Part shown: one piece after another, positions 8,498-16,998 of the stretch
Numbering within the stretch: position 1 is the stretch's first letter
Layout of the letters: every line of letters starts with the position of its first letter
Origin: Phaeovulum sp.
GTDB taxonomy: Bacteria > Pseudomonadota > Alphaproteobacteria > Rhodobacterales > Rhodobacteraceae
Assembly (NCBI RefSeq): GCF_030684035.1
Contig: NZ_JAUXPI010000058.1
Coordinates: forward strand, 49,709-113,708
Direction of reading: 5' to 3'
DNA length: 64,000 bases
The notes under the pieces: model-generated
Database searches by the model: none
What the model saw: the letters and a program-made list of their open reading frames with translations, nothing else
What the model was told of the DNA's origin: nothing
Program-made: the position numbers and the translations under genes

Positions 8498-9373
8498 CTA
8501 TGCGCGGCGTATCGGGATGGCCTCAGAGACTTTCTGAACCACATCATCCCTGCTGACTTCCGTTGTCCTGACCGTCTCGGCCGCCGCATGTGCAACCGTG
8601 ATACGCACATTATTCAGTTCGTTCTGGATCCCGCCAAAGCAACGGTTGAGCGCATCGAGGAAACCCACATTGCCGATTGGCTGCGGGGTCGGACTGGCGT
8701 TGTTTCGCGGGCTCGGGACGGTCGAAGGAAAGAGATAGATGCACGGGGGCGGCAGTCGATATGGGCCGACGTCTGTGAAGCGCTGTGCGCTGCCAAGCAC
8801 TTTCGGGCATGGCCGAGCGATCGTCCCGCAGATCCAGTCCCAGACGATCAGCCCATCGACGCGCTGATTTCTAGAAATGATTTCGGCCGATAGCCGGGTG
8901 TGAATGCCAGACCAAACGTTGTGGCGCGGATCGGCCCCTGGGTTTGAACACACGCTCCAGAGAATGAATTCATCCGCGTGAGGAGGGCGTTCAAAAATGT
9001 TGGTGTTGTTCCCGTCAAGGCACCCCTTCAACTCGACAACAGATCTACGGCCGTCGTTCAGCGTAATGCTGTAGTCATGTCGATTTTCACCACCGGCAGA
9101 AATCCAGTCTTCAATCAAAGCCTGGTCTTGCATGTGATTGAGGATGGCCGCGACAAAGTCGCGCTTCGGCTGCATCGTCGCGGAGAACTGACCGCGAACG
9201 CGTTCGATGCTACCGCGAAACAGCCCGGACAGGTAAAAATCGTGTTCATCCAGACCATGAGTCCCGAGTGTGTGCGACTGAGTTTTCAAGACCTCGGCAA
9301 ACTCGACGATCAGGTCCCGAAGCGCCTCATTTTTCTCGCACGGAATCACACTCATCAGTCTCTCTTTCTTCAT
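8498..9373 (-). CDS. Putative type II restriction endonuclease
   Basis: A 291-residue protein without a family I can name. A PD-(D/E)xK-type nuclease core is suggested by Asp100 (RHDYSI), then Glu114-x-Lys116 (VVELKG) at the spacing usual for these enzymes. It overlaps the 3' end of the adjacent cytosine methyltransferase gene by 47 bp on the same strand, as cognate endonucleases often do. An ATG seven codons further in, behind an AGAGAG ribosome site, is an equally good start. Base composition is visibly less GC-rich than in the flanking genes, which suggests transfer. The recognition site is unknown. Confidence 0.6.
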   Translation of the reverse strand: MKKERLMSVIPCEKNEALRDLIVEFAEVLKTQSHTLGTHGLDEHDFYLSGLFRGSIERVRGQFSATMQPKRDFVAAILNHMQDQALIEDWISAGGENRHDYSITLNDGRRSVVELKGCLDGNNTNIFERPPHADEFILWSVCSNPGADPRHNVWSGIHTRLSAEIISRNQRVDGLIVWDWICGTIARPCPKVLGSAQRFTDVGPYRLPPPCIYLFPSTVPSPRNNASPTPQPIGNVGFLDALNRCFGGIQNELNNVRITVAHAAAETVRTTEVSRDDVVQKVSEAIPIRRA

Positions 9374-10487
9374 AAATCTGCCGAGAGACTATCGGTTCGA
9401 TGATGTGTTTTGCGATATGCCGAACCACTGGCACAGCAACCCCATCGCCGGTCAGATGGTAGGCTTCATTGTAGGCCTCTGGCAGCATGTAAGCATCTGG
9501 CAGCCCCATCAGCCGCGCGGTTTCCCGCGTGGAAATGAGGCGCGAACGGATCAGGTCGCCCTCAACCACCAAAATGGATTGCCGCGATGATCCGCCACCG
9601 GGCGTGCGCAGACAGCCCGCAATGTCATCAAAGCGAACTTCGGCACGCTGAACCTTGACCCCCTGTTGAAAACGGGTTCGTTTGTAAACGCCACCAACCA
9701 TCCGAATCCCAGACGCTTGTGCGGTTTTGACTTTCGCGAGATTGACCTCCGACATCATCGACAAGAGCTGGCGCGTTTCTGTCTTGGTGTGCCAGCGCAC
9801 TGAAGTGGGCGCTTCTTCAATAACGTCGGCGAAGCGCATTTCTCGGCGATCTGGCTTTGGCATCCTCCACCAGATCCAGTTCCTCTGAAGTTCTTCGGGG
9901 AGTGCGCAGTACGAACGGCGGAGGGCAGTCGTATGCCAAGGCTGCGATGGCCCGTCTGACGTGCCATGGACCGCCACGTCATCGCGTGTTGCAATGACAA
10001 AAAGTCTGGGCCTCGACTGCGGGACAAAGAGTTCAGCGTCTAGAACGATGGCTCCATACCTGTAGCCCAGACCGTCAAGGGCTTCACAGATGGCGGTAAA
10101 GTCCTTTCCTGCATGGCTTGTCAGGGTGCCGACAACATTTTCGAGGACCACGACCTTTGGTGCGCGCCCTTCGTCCTTCAACGACTGAATCTGGGAGATA
10201 AACGGCCAGAAGGTGCCTGACCTATCGCCGCGAAGACCTGCTCCACCGCCAGCAAGGGAGAGATCCTGGCAAGGAAACGACCCCCAAACCAAGTCTGCAA
10301 CGCCTGGGAGGTCTTCAGGTGCTATGTTGCGAATATCATCGACAACCAGTTCGCCGTGCCCCCAGTTGCGCTTGTAGGTCTCGCCCTTCTTCCGGTCAAA
10401 ATCATTAGCGAACAAGCACTTCCAACCTGTGCCGAGCCCAGCTCTTGCCATGCCCGCGCCAGCAAAAAATTCGTAAAAGCTAGGCAT
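9327..10487 (-). CDS. DNA (cytosine-5-)-methyltransferase
   Basis: A 386-residue C5-cytosine methyltransferase with the conserved motifs in order: motif I FFAGAGMARAGL (residues 7-18), motif IV GSFPCQDLS with catalytic Cys73, motif VI LENVVG, motif VIII QSRPRLFVIATR, and motif X GDGVAVPVVRHIAKHI near the end. It probably modifies the recognition sequence of the overlapping endonuclease. The pair sits between two plus-strand operons and is less GC-rich than both, as expected of an acquired restriction-modification unit. No controller (C) protein gene is seen. Confidence 0.88.
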   Translation of the reverse strand: MPSFYEFFAGAGMARAGLGTGWKCLFANDFDRKKGETYKRNWGHGELVVDDIRNIAPEDLPGVADLVWGSFPCQDLSLAGGGAGLRGDRSGTFWPFISQIQSLKDEGRAPKVVVLENVVGTLTSHAGKDFTAICEALDGLGYRYGAIVLDAELFVPQSRPRLFVIATRDDVAVHGTSDGPSQPWHTTALRRSYCALPEELQRNWIWWRMPKPDRREMRFADVIEEAPTSVRWHTKTETRQLLSMMSEVNLAKVKTAQASGIRMVGGVYKRTRFQQGVKVQRAEVRFDDIAGCLRTPGGGSSRQSILVVEGDLIRSRLISTRETARLMGLPDAYMLPEAYNEAYHLTGDGVAVPVVRHIAKHIIEPIVSRQIYEERETDECDSVREK

Positions 10488-10731
10488 TTGCCACTCCCGG
10501 TTCGTTTCTGTTGTGCCCTAGTCAGGAGAACATTTCAAGATTCTTGGGTCCAAAATCCCGTGTCGTGATTGACATAAGGTTGACGTATCAAGATGCGGGA
10601 AGAGAAGCACCTGTCATTGGTTCGCCTGGGTAGAAGAAACTCCGCATCGCCGGTGTAGTCTCGTTTGCGGGCAAGTTGGCGTTGCCGATTGAATCTTCGA
10701 ATTCGGCATCAAGAACTTCCATCCCAACCGC

Positions 10732-10746
10732 TTAACAACTCCTTAA
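10732..10746 (+). promoter_or_regulatory. CtrA-type binding site (TTAA-N7-TTAA)
   Basis: TTAACAACTCCTTAA is an exact match to the full consensus of the alphaproteobacterial response regulator CtrA. It lies about 150 bp before argC. In Rhodobacter capsulatus CtrA controls gene transfer agent production and release, and a GTA-type endolysin/holin pair lies 1.7 kb downstream in the same direction. A single 8-base match can occur by chance, so the link is inferred. Confidence 0.45.
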
Positions 10747-10788
10747 CATACCCCTGCAAACTCTCGCAAAAACAATGTCTTACCTCTC

Positions 10789-10804
10789 ATAACGCGCGTG
10801 TTAT
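10789..10804. promoter_or_regulatory. Palindrome ATAACGCGCGTGTTAT, possible operator
   Basis: A 16-bp palindrome with one mismatched pair, about 95 bp before argC. The same element in perfect form is found at the end of ychF. Both are followed on the plus strand by CTAGG or CTTAGG. It looks like a dimeric regulator site in the argC leader; the protein is not known. Confidence 0.4.
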
Positions 10805-10899
10805 CTAGGTGCCGCCGCCGCCCCGGCGTCACCTGAAAGGGCTTGCATCTGCTGCCCCCTTCCGGCATCCCATTCCCGACCCACGTCAGGACGCCCGCC

Positions 10900-11928
10900 A
10901 TGATCCACAATATCGCCATTCTCGGTGCCTCCGGCTACACCGGGGCGGAACTCGTGAGGCTGATCGCCACCCATCCCACGATGCGGATCGTCGCACTTTC
11001 CGGCGACCGCAAGGCCGGGCTTTCGATGGGCGAGGTTTTTCCCCACCTGCGCCACCTGCCGCTGCCCGCCCTCTGCAAGATCGAAGAGATCGATTTCTCC
11101 GCCGTCGACCTCGCTTTCTGCGCGCTTCCCCACGCCACCTCGCAGGCGGTGATCGCGGCCCTGCCGCTTGGGCTGAAGATCGTCGATCTCTCCGCCGATT
11201 TCCGCCTGCGCGACCCTGCCGATTATGAGAAATGGTACGGCAAACCCCACGCCGCCCCCGATCTCCAGAAGGAAGCCGTCTACGGCCTGACCGAGTTTTA
11301 CCGCAACGAAATCCGTGCCGCCCGCCTCGTCGCCGGCACCGGCTGCAACGCCGCCGCCGGCCAGTTCGCGCTCCGGCCGCTGATTTCGGCAGGCGTGATC
11401 GACCTTGACGAGATCGTGATCGACCTCAAGGCGGGGGTCTCCGGCGCGGGCCGCGCCTTGAAGGAAAACCTGCTGTACGCCGAGCTTTCCGGTGGCACCT
11501 ACCCCTATTCGGCGGGCGGCAGCCACCGCCACCTCGGCGAGTTCGATCAGGAATTCAGCCTGTTGGCGGGCCGCCCCGTGCGGGTCCAGTTCACGCCGCA
11601 CCTGATGCCCTTCAACCGCGGCATCCTCGCCACCGTCTATCTGCGCGGCAACCCGGCGGAAATTCATGCCACGCTGGCTGCCGCCTACGCTCCCGAGCCG
11701 TTTCTCGAGGTGCTGCCTTTTGGCGCACTCCCCTCGACACGCTCGATTGCAGGCTCCAATTATGTGCATGTCGGCGTGATCGGCGACCGCCTTCCCGGCC
11801 GGGCGGTGGTGATGGTCGCGCTTGATAACCTGAACAAGGGCTCGTCTGGGCAAGCGATCCAGAACGCCAACCTGATGCTTGGCATTGACGAGACCGCGGG
11901 CCTGCTGCTCGCCCCGGTCTTCCCCTGA
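10900..11928 (+). CDS. argC: N-acetyl-gamma-glutamyl-phosphate reductase
   Basis: A 342-residue NADPH-dependent reductase of arginine biosynthesis. The N-terminal nucleotide-binding loop is [13 protein letters not shown], the catalytic cysteine lies in GTGCNAAAG (about residue 149), and [10 protein letters not shown] follows. The ATG giving [12 protein letters not shown] was used; the open frame extends 19 codons upstream without family resemblance. ccmE follows after 10 bp. Confidence 0.93.
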   Translation: MIHNIAILGASGYTGAELVRLIATHPTMRIVALSGDRKAGLSMGEVFPHLRHLPLPALCKIEEIDFSAVDLAFCALPHATSQAVIAALPLGLKIVDLSADFRLRDPADYEKWYGKPHAAPDLQKEAVYGLTEFYRNEIRAARLVAGTGCNAAAGQFALRPLISAGVIDLDEIVIDLKAGVSGAGRALKENLLYAELSGGTYPYSAGGSHRHLGEFDQEFSLLAGRPVRVQFTPHLMPFNRGILATVYLRGNPAEIHATLAAAYAPEPFLEVLPFGALPSTRSIAGSNYVHVGVIGDRLPGRAVVMVALDNLNKGSSGQAIQNANLMLGIDETAGLLLAPVFP

Positions 11929-11938
11929 AGGAGCGACG

Positions 11939-12382
11939 ATGAAAAGTCTGAAGAAGAAACGCCGCGTCCAGGTACTGCTGCTGACGGCCTTCGCCCTCGT
12001 GTTGGCGACCGCACTCATCGGCTATTCGATGCGCGACGGCATCAACTTCTTCCGCTCGCCCAGTCAGGTTCTGTCAGAGCCGCCGAAACCGGGCGAAACC
12101 TTTCGCATCGGCGGATTGGTGGAAACCGGCAGCCTGGTGCGCGGCGCCTCGGAAACCGTCACCTTCAGCGTCACCGATGGCGCGGCCACGGTTCCGGTCA
12201 GCTTCACCGGCGTGCTTCCGGACCTCTTCAACGAGGGTCAGGGCATGATCGGCACCGGCAAGATGGAAGGCGAGGTCTTCATCGCCAGCGAAATCCTTGC
12301 CAAGCACGATGAAAGCTACATGCCCAAGGAAGTGATCGACGCGCTGAAGGAACAGGGCGTCTATCAGGCACCCGGCAGCTAG
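11939..12382 (+). CDS. ccmE: Cytochrome c maturation haem chaperone CcmE
   Basis: A 147-residue periplasmic haem chaperone anchored by one N-terminal transmembrane segment (about residues 9-30). It binds haem covalently through the conserved histidine, here His123 in LAKHDESYMPKEV, with Tyr127 as the usual axial partner. It hands haem to CcmF/CcmH, encoded 1.3-3.8 kb downstream. The ATG before KSLKKKRR gives the usual positive N-terminus. In many bacteria ccmE directly precedes ccmF; here the phage-like lysis pair separates them. Confidence 0.95.
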   Translation: MKSLKKKRRVQVLLLTAFALVLATALIGYSMRDGINFFRSPSQVLSEPPKPGETFRIGGLVETGSLVRGASETVTFSVTDGAATVPVSFTGVLPDLFNEGQGMIGTGKMEGEVFIASEILAKHDESYMPKEVIDALKEQGVYQAPGS

Positions 12383-12451
12383 CGCGCGCTCGGGTCGGGC
12401 CGCCTTAACCTGAAGCCATGAGGCTTCCCCCCAGCCAAAGGGGGATAGCCC

Positions 12452-13066
12452 GTGAAGACCATTGCCGAGATTGCCCGCGAAATCGTCGCCCGCGAGGGTG
12501 GCTATACCGATGACCCCGACGACCCCGGCGGTGCCACCAAGCATGGCGTCACCATCGGCACGCTGCGCCGCCTCGGGCTTGATCTTGACGGCGACGGGCG
12601 GGTGGACGCGGCGGATGTGCGCGCCGTGACAGCTGCCGAGGCCGAGGACATCTTCATCCGGCACTATTTCGAGGCGGCCAACCTTGCGGCCCTGCCGGAG
12701 CCGCTGCAAGCGAGCGTGTTCGACATGTATGTGAACGCGGGCGGCGGCGCGGTTCGCATTCTGCAGCGGTTGCTGAACCAGATGGGGCAGGATGTGGCTG
12801 TCGATGGTGTGCTCGGGCCACAGACCGCTGCCGCCACGCAAGCCGCCTTTGCCGCAGCACCCGGGCATCTTGTCGATGCCTACGGCGTCGCCCGACGCAA
12901 TTTCTACTACGCGCTCGGCGATGGCCGCCCGCAAAGCCGGAAATATGCGCGGCGCGAAAGCGATGGCGGCAAGGGCGGCTGGATCAAACGCGCCGAAGAA
13001 TTCATTTCGCCGCGCTTTCATCTGAGCGATGCCGAACATCGCGCCCGGGTGGCAGCATGGGGCTGA
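12452..13066 (+). CDS. GTA-type endolysin (GH108 N-acetylmuramidase family)
   Basis: A 204-residue peptidoglycan hydrolase of the glycoside hydrolase 108 type. The N-terminal REGGYTDDPDDPGGATKHGV has the catalytic glutamate (Glu15) and is the family hallmark. The C-terminal half resembles the peptidoglycan-binding part of such endolysins. It starts with GTG behind AAAGGGGG and overlaps the holin gene by 10 bp. In Rhodobacter capsulatus an endolysin/holin pair of this kind, outside the main GTA cluster, lyses cells to release gene transfer agent particles. No other phage gene is nearby. Confidence 0.82.
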   Translation: MKTIAEIAREIVAREGGYTDDPDDPGGATKHGVTIGTLRRLGLDLDGDGRVDAADVRAVTAAEAEDIFIRHYFEAANLAALPEPLQASVFDMYVNAGGGAVRILQRLLNQMGQDVAVDGVLGPQTAAATQAAFAAAPGHLVDAYGVARRNFYYALGDGRPQSRKYARRESDGGKGGWIKRAEEFISPRFHLSDAEHRARVAAWG

Positions 13067-13530
13067 TCGATCGCGTCATTGGCGGCTCGGCAGCGGCAAC
13101 CGCGCTTGGCAACGCCGCGGTTGGCGTGGCCGAGGTCTTTACCGCCAACGCCACCAAACAGATGGAGGCCTCGCAAGCGGCCTATATCGCGGCGCTTGAT
13201 GAGCACGGGACCGAGTTCCAGTATCTGCGCCCCGGCCGTTTCGACCGTTTCGTGAACGGGCTGAACCGGATGCCTCGACCGATGCTGGCGCTCGGCACTC
13301 TGTCGCTTTTCATCTACGCGATGGCCGACCCTGTCGGTTTTGCCGAGCGCATGGTGGGCCTTGCCTATGTGCCCGAGCCGCTCTGGTGGCTTCTGGGGGC
13401 AATCGTCAGCTTTTATTTCGGGGCGCGCGAGGCCTATTACTTCCGCAATCGCGCCGCCCCGGTTTCGCCGCCGCTGCAGCAAGACGAAAATCTGGCGCTG
13501 CGCGAATGGCGCGGGGCTGGCAGCAGCTGA
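13057..13530 (+). CDS. GTA-type holin (three-transmembrane holin family)
   Basis: A 157-residue membrane protein resembling the 3TM holins of gene transfer agents. Hydrophobic stretches lie at about residues 2-25 (weak), 73-90 (MLALGTLSLFIYAM) and 107-126 (LWWLLGAIVSFYFG). It should permeabilise the inner membrane so that the overlapping endolysin reaches peptidoglycan. A G/C-rich hairpin with a T tract follows, so the lysis pair can terminate separately from ccmF. Confidence 0.78.
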   Translation: MGLIDRVIGGSAAATALGNAAVGVAEVFTANATKQMEASQAAYIAALDEHGTEFQYLRPGRFDRFVNGLNRMPRPMLALGTLSLFIYAMADPVGFAERMVGLAYVPEPLWWLLGAIVSFYFGAREAYYFRNRAAPVSPPLQQDENLALREWRGAGSS

Positions 13531-13546
13531 TCCCGCGCCTGCTTCA

Positions 13547-13610
13547 GCCAAATATCCTCGGGGGGTGAATGCGCGGGAACCGCGCAGAGGGGGGCGGAAA
13601 GCCCCCTTTT
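13547..13610 (+). terminator. Terminator after the holin, with dispersed-repeat core
   Basis: GGGGGC-GGAAA-GCCCCC followed by TTTT (13590-13610) is a good intrinsic terminator on the plus strand. It is preceded by CCAAATATCCTCGGGGGG, a copy of the dispersed intergenic repeat seen elsewhere in the window, and by a smaller hairpin GCGCGG-GAA-CCGCGC. Confidence 0.65.
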
Positions 13611-13706
13611 CTTGCTCACCTCCGCGTCATCTAAGCGCTTGCCCATTGGCCTTGCCCGCGCATCCCCCTATGATCGCGTCTCGCGCCCATGGGGAGAATG
13701 AATCCG

Positions 13707-15668
13707 ATGCTGAACGAACTTGGCCATTTCGCGCTGATCCTCGCCTTCGCGGTGGCGCTCGTTCAATCAAGCGTGCCGCTTATCGGGGCGCAAAAAGGCT
13801 GGGCGGGCTGGATGGCGGTGGGCGAGCCCGCGGCCTCGGCGCAGTTCCTGCTGATCGCGTTTTCCTTCGGCGCGCTGACCTGGGCTTTCGTGACCTCGGA
13901 TTTCTCGCTGCAACTGGTCTTTTCCAATTCGCATACCGACAAGCCGATGCTCTACAAGATCTCGGGCGTCTGGGGCAACCACGAGGGGTCGATGCTGCTC
14001 TGGGTGCTGATCCTCGCGGCCTTCGGGGCCTCCGCCGCCTGGTTCGGCTCGGCGCTGCCGCCACGGCTCCGGGCGCGGGTGCTTTCGGTGCAGGCGATGA
14101 TCGGCGCGGCGTTTCTTGGCTTCATCATCTTCACCTCGAACCCGTTCCTGCGGCTGGTCTCGCCGCCGTTCAACGGGCAAGACCTGAACCCGCTGCTGCA
14201 AGACCCCGGTCTCGCCTTCCATCCGCCGTTCCTCTATCTCGGCTATGTCGGCCTGAGCATGGCGTTCAGCTTTGCTGTCGCGGCGCTGATCGAGGGTCGC
14301 GTCGATGCCGCCTGGGCGCGCTGGGTGCGGCCCTGGACGCTGGCCGCCTGGATGTTCCTGACCATCGGCATCGCGCTCGGGTCGTGGTGGGCCTATTACG
14401 AACTTGGCTGGGGCGGCTTCTGGTTCTGGGATCCGGTCGAAAACGCCTCGTTCATGCCCTGGCTCCTGGCCGCGGCCTTGCTGCATTCCTCGATTGTCGT
14501 GGAAAAGCGCGAGGCGCTGAAAAGCTGGACCGTCCTCTTGGCGATCCTCGCCTTCGGCTTTTCGCTGATCGGCACCTTCATCGTGCGCTCGGGGGTCATC
14601 ACCTCGGTGCACAGCTTCGCCTCGGACCCGCAGCGGGGCCTCTTCATTCTGGCGATTCTCGCGATCTTCGTTGGCGGCGCGCTGACGCTTTATGCGGCCC
14701 GCGCCGGGGCAATGCAGGCCAAGGGTGTGTTCGGCATGGTCAGCCGCGAATCAGCGCTGGTGCTGAACAACATCCTGCTGGCGGTGGCGGCACTTGTGGT
14801 GTTCGTCGGCACCGTCTGGCCGCTGGTGGCCGAGCTTTTCTGGGCGCGCAAGCTTTCGGTGGGCGCGCCGTTCTTTGAAAAGGCCTTCACCCCGTTCATG
14901 CTGGCGCTTGCCATTGCCCTGCCGATCGGCGCGGTGATGCCGTGGAAGCGCGCCAGCTTTGCGCGGGCGCTGCGCCCGCTCTGGGCGGCCGCAGTGCTGG
15001 CGCTGGCAGTGGTGGCACTGACCTGGGCGGTCGGCACCAACCGCTCGACCGTCGCGCTGGTGGGGGCGGGCTTGGGCAGCTGGCTGGTGTTTGGCGCGCT
15101 CGCCGAGCTTTGGCTGCGCGCGGCGCATCGGCCGATGCGGCTTGCCCGTCTGCCGCGCGCCGACTGGGGCAAGGCCTTTGCGCATGGCGGGCTTGGCATC
15201 ACCTTCATCGGCATCGGTCTGCTGACCGCGTGGCAAAGCGAAGATATCCGGGTGGCGCAGATCGGCCAGCCGTTCACGGTGTCGGGCTACGAAATCACCC
15301 TGGATGCGGTCGATCAGGTGCCGGGCCCGAACTTCCGGTCAAGCACCGCCACCATGACGGTGCGGCAGGGCGGTAAACTGGTCGCCACGCTCTACCCCGA
15401 AAAGCGCGTCTACCCGGTGCAGGGGATGCCGACCACCGAGGCGGCAATCGACAACGGCATCTGGCGCGATGTCTATCTTGTGGTGGGTGACCCGCAAACC
15501 GGCGGCGGCTGGGCGGTGCGCACCTATATCAAGCCGTTTGCCAACTGGATCTGGGCTGGTGCGATCCTGATGGCATTGGGCGGGCTGCTGAGCCTTACCG
15601 ACCGGCGCTACCGGGTGGCGGCGGGGGCGCGCAAGGCGCTGCCATTGCAAGCGGCCCCGGCGGAGTGA
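13707..15668 (+). CDS. ccmF: Cytochrome c haem lyase subunit CcmF
   Basis: A 653-residue polytopic inner-membrane protein of the cytochrome c maturation system I. The tryptophan-rich WWD motif that holds haem is seen as GWGGFWFWDPVENASFMPW at about residues 230-250. The ATG giving MLNELGHFALIL fits the family N-terminus and has GGGGAG at the right distance; ATGs 9 and 18 bases earlier are less well placed. It acts with CcmE and CcmH to attach haem to apocytochromes in the periplasm. The stop overlaps ccmH as TGATG. Confidence 0.95.
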   Translation: MLNELGHFALILAFAVALVQSSVPLIGAQKGWAGWMAVGEPAASAQFLLIAFSFGALTWAFVTSDFSLQLVFSNSHTDKPMLYKISGVWGNHEGSMLLWVLILAAFGASAAWFGSALPPRLRARVLSVQAMIGAAFLGFIIFTSNPFLRLVSPPFNGQDLNPLLQDPGLAFHPPFLYLGYVGLSMAFSFAVAALIEGRVDAAWARWVRPWTLAAWMFLTIGIALGSWWAYYELGWGGFWFWDPVENASFMPWLLAAALLHSSIVVEKREALKSWTVLLAILAFGFSLIGTFIVRSGVITSVHSFASDPQRGLFILAILAIFVGGALTLYAARAGAMQAKGVFGMVSRESALVLNNILLAVAALVVFVGTVWPLVAELFWARKLSVGAPFFEKAFTPFMLALAIALPIGAVMPWKRASFARALRPLWAAAVLALAVVALTWAVGTNRSTVALVGAGLGSWLVFGALAELWLRAAHRPMRLARLPRADWGKAFAHGGLGITFIGIGLLTAWQSEDIRVAQIGQPFTVSGYEITLDAVDQVPGPNFRSSTATMTVRQGGKLVATLYPEKRVYPVQGMPTTEAAIDNGIWRDVYLVVGDPQTGGGWAVRTYIKPFANWIWAGAILMALGGLLSLTDRRYRVAAGARKALPLQAAPAE

Positions 15669-16141
15669 TGCAGATGCTCAAACCCCTGCTGCTTTCCCTT
15701 GCGCTTCTGGCCACGCCACAACTTGCTGCCCCGCTCTGGGCGGTGCAGCCCGACGAGGTTCTGTCCGACCCGGTGCTGGAGGCGCGTGCGCGCGAGCTTG
15801 GCAAGGTGCTCCGCTGCCCGGTCTGCCAGGGCGAAAACATCGACGAATCGAACGCCACGATTTCGCGCGACCTGCGGCTGGTGGTCCGCGAGCGGCTGGT
15901 GGCAGGCGATGCCGATTGGCAGGTGCTCGACTACATCACCGCGCGCTACGGCGAATATGTTCTGTTCGAGCCCGAGGCCAGGGGGGTGAACCTGATCCTC
16001 TACCTCACCGGGCCGGTGGCGCTGTTGCTGGCGCTGGGCGGGGCTACGGTGTTCCTGCGCCGCCGCCGCAAGGGCGATGCGGCCGCACCAAAGCTTGACG
16101 ACGCCGAGGCGCGGCGCGTCGCGGAAATCCTGCAGGAGTGA
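15668..16141 (+). CDS. ccmH: Cytochrome c maturation thiol reductant CcmH
   Basis: A 157-residue membrane-anchored oxidoreductase with signal peptide (residues 1-26), the redox motif LRCPVCQGENIDES (Cys50, Cys53) and a C-terminal anchor (about residues 105-130). It keeps apocytochrome CXXCH cysteines reduced for ligation. It is the short CcmH (CycL) form; no CcmI follows. The ATG inside the TGATG overlap with ccmF was used rather than the GTG one codon earlier. Confidence 0.93.
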   Translation: MQMLKPLLLSLALLATPQLAAPLWAVQPDEVLSDPVLEARARELGKVLRCPVCQGENIDESNATISRDLRLVVRERLVAGDADWQVLDYITARYGEYVLFEPEARGVNLILYLTGPVALLLALGGATVFLRRRRKGDAAAPKLDDAEARRVAEILQE

Positions 16142-16212
16142 CGCGCGGTTTCGCTTTCGCTTCCTTGCCCTGCCGCTAGCGTGGGTGGCAGCATTTGAGG
16201 GGAGGCAGGCCA

Positions 16213-16989
16213 ATGCCCTACGGCGCAATCCGCTATGAGACGAGCGACGGTGTGGCGGTCATCACGCTGGCGCGCGGGCAGGTGATGAACGCGCTCAACA
16301 CCTCGATGCGCGCAGAAATAACCGATGCGCTGCACCGCGCCGGTGCCGATGCGCGGGTGGTCGTGCTGACCGGCGAGGGCCGGGCCTTCTGCGCGGGTCA
16401 GGATCTGGGCGACGGCACCGACCTTGCCACGCTCGATCTGGAGCGGGTTCTGCGCGAGGAATATGCGCCGATGCTGGCTGCCATGCACAACTGCCCGGTG
16501 CCGGTGATTGCCGCAGTGAATGGCGTGGCGGCGGGGGCGGGGGCCAACCTCGCGCTTGCCGCGGATGTGGTCATTGCCGCCGAAAGCGCGGGCTTCATAC
16601 AGGCCTTCACCCGTATCGGCCTTCTGCCCGATGCCGGTGGCACCTGGTTCTTGCCGCGGCTCGTCGGGCAGGCGCGCGCCATGGGGGCGGCGCTTTTTGC
16701 CGAGCGCATATCCGCGCGGCAGGCCGCCGACTGGGGGATGATCTGGGAAGCGGTGGCCGATGTCGATTTCGACCACCACTGGCGCGCCCGCGCCGCCGAA
16801 CTCGCCAAAGGCCCGACGCGCGCCTATCTCGCGGTGCGGCAGGCGATGCTGGCGGGGGCGGGCAACGACCTCGCCGCGCAACTTGCGCTTGAGGCGCAGT
16901 TGCAGGGCGCGCTTGGCATCGGCCGCGATTTCGCCGAAGGCATTGCCGCTTTTCACGAAAAGCGCCCGCCCCGGTTCGAAGGGCGCTAG
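16213..16989 (+). CDS. Enoyl-CoA hydratase/isomerase family protein (PaaG-like)
   Basis: A 258-residue crotonase-fold protein. The oxyanion-hole segments are AFCAGQDLGDG at about residue 64 and NGVAAGAGANLALAADVV at about residue 107. The DAGGTWFLPRLVG region with catalytic Asp resembles PaaG (1,2-epoxyphenylacetyl-CoA isomerase) more than beta-oxidation hydratases. Aryl-acetyl-CoA would also be made by the indolepyruvate oxidoreductase at the left edge, but the two genes are 16 kb apart. It stands alone between ccmH and the minus-strand apbE. Confidence 0.8.
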   Translation: MPYGAIRYETSDGVAVITLARGQVMNALNTSMRAEITDALHRAGADARVVVLTGEGRAFCAGQDLGDGTDLATLDLERVLREEYAPMLAAMHNCPVPVIAAVNGVAAGAGANLALAADVVIAAESAGFIQAFTRIGLLPDAGGTWFLPRLVGQARAMGAALFAERISARQAADWGMIWEAVADVDFDHHWRARAAELAKGPTRAYLAVRQAMLAGAGNDLAAQLALEAQLQGALGIGRDFAEGIAAFHEKRPPRFEGR

Positions 16990-16998
16990 CGCTTCGCC

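Larger units (their letters stand above)
10488..10899. other. Long intergenic region before argC
   Basis: About 410 bp without a convincing gene. The left half is the upstream region of the methyltransferase gene. The right half contains a CtrA-type TTAA-N7-TTAA box, an AT-richer stretch with two GCAAA motifs, and a palindrome centred at about 10797. It must carry the promoter of argC and so of the following ccm/lysis gene run. No tRNA or small-RNA structure was recognised. Confidence 0.6.

Noticed and set aside
12405..12419. CtrA box before the endolysin gene
   Set aside because: TTAACCTGAAGCCAT has only one TTAA half; the second half does not match.
12452..13530. Prophage remnant
   Set aside because: Only the endolysin and holin are present; no integrase, repressor, capsid or tail gene lies near. 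The pair fits a GTA-type lysis cassette better.
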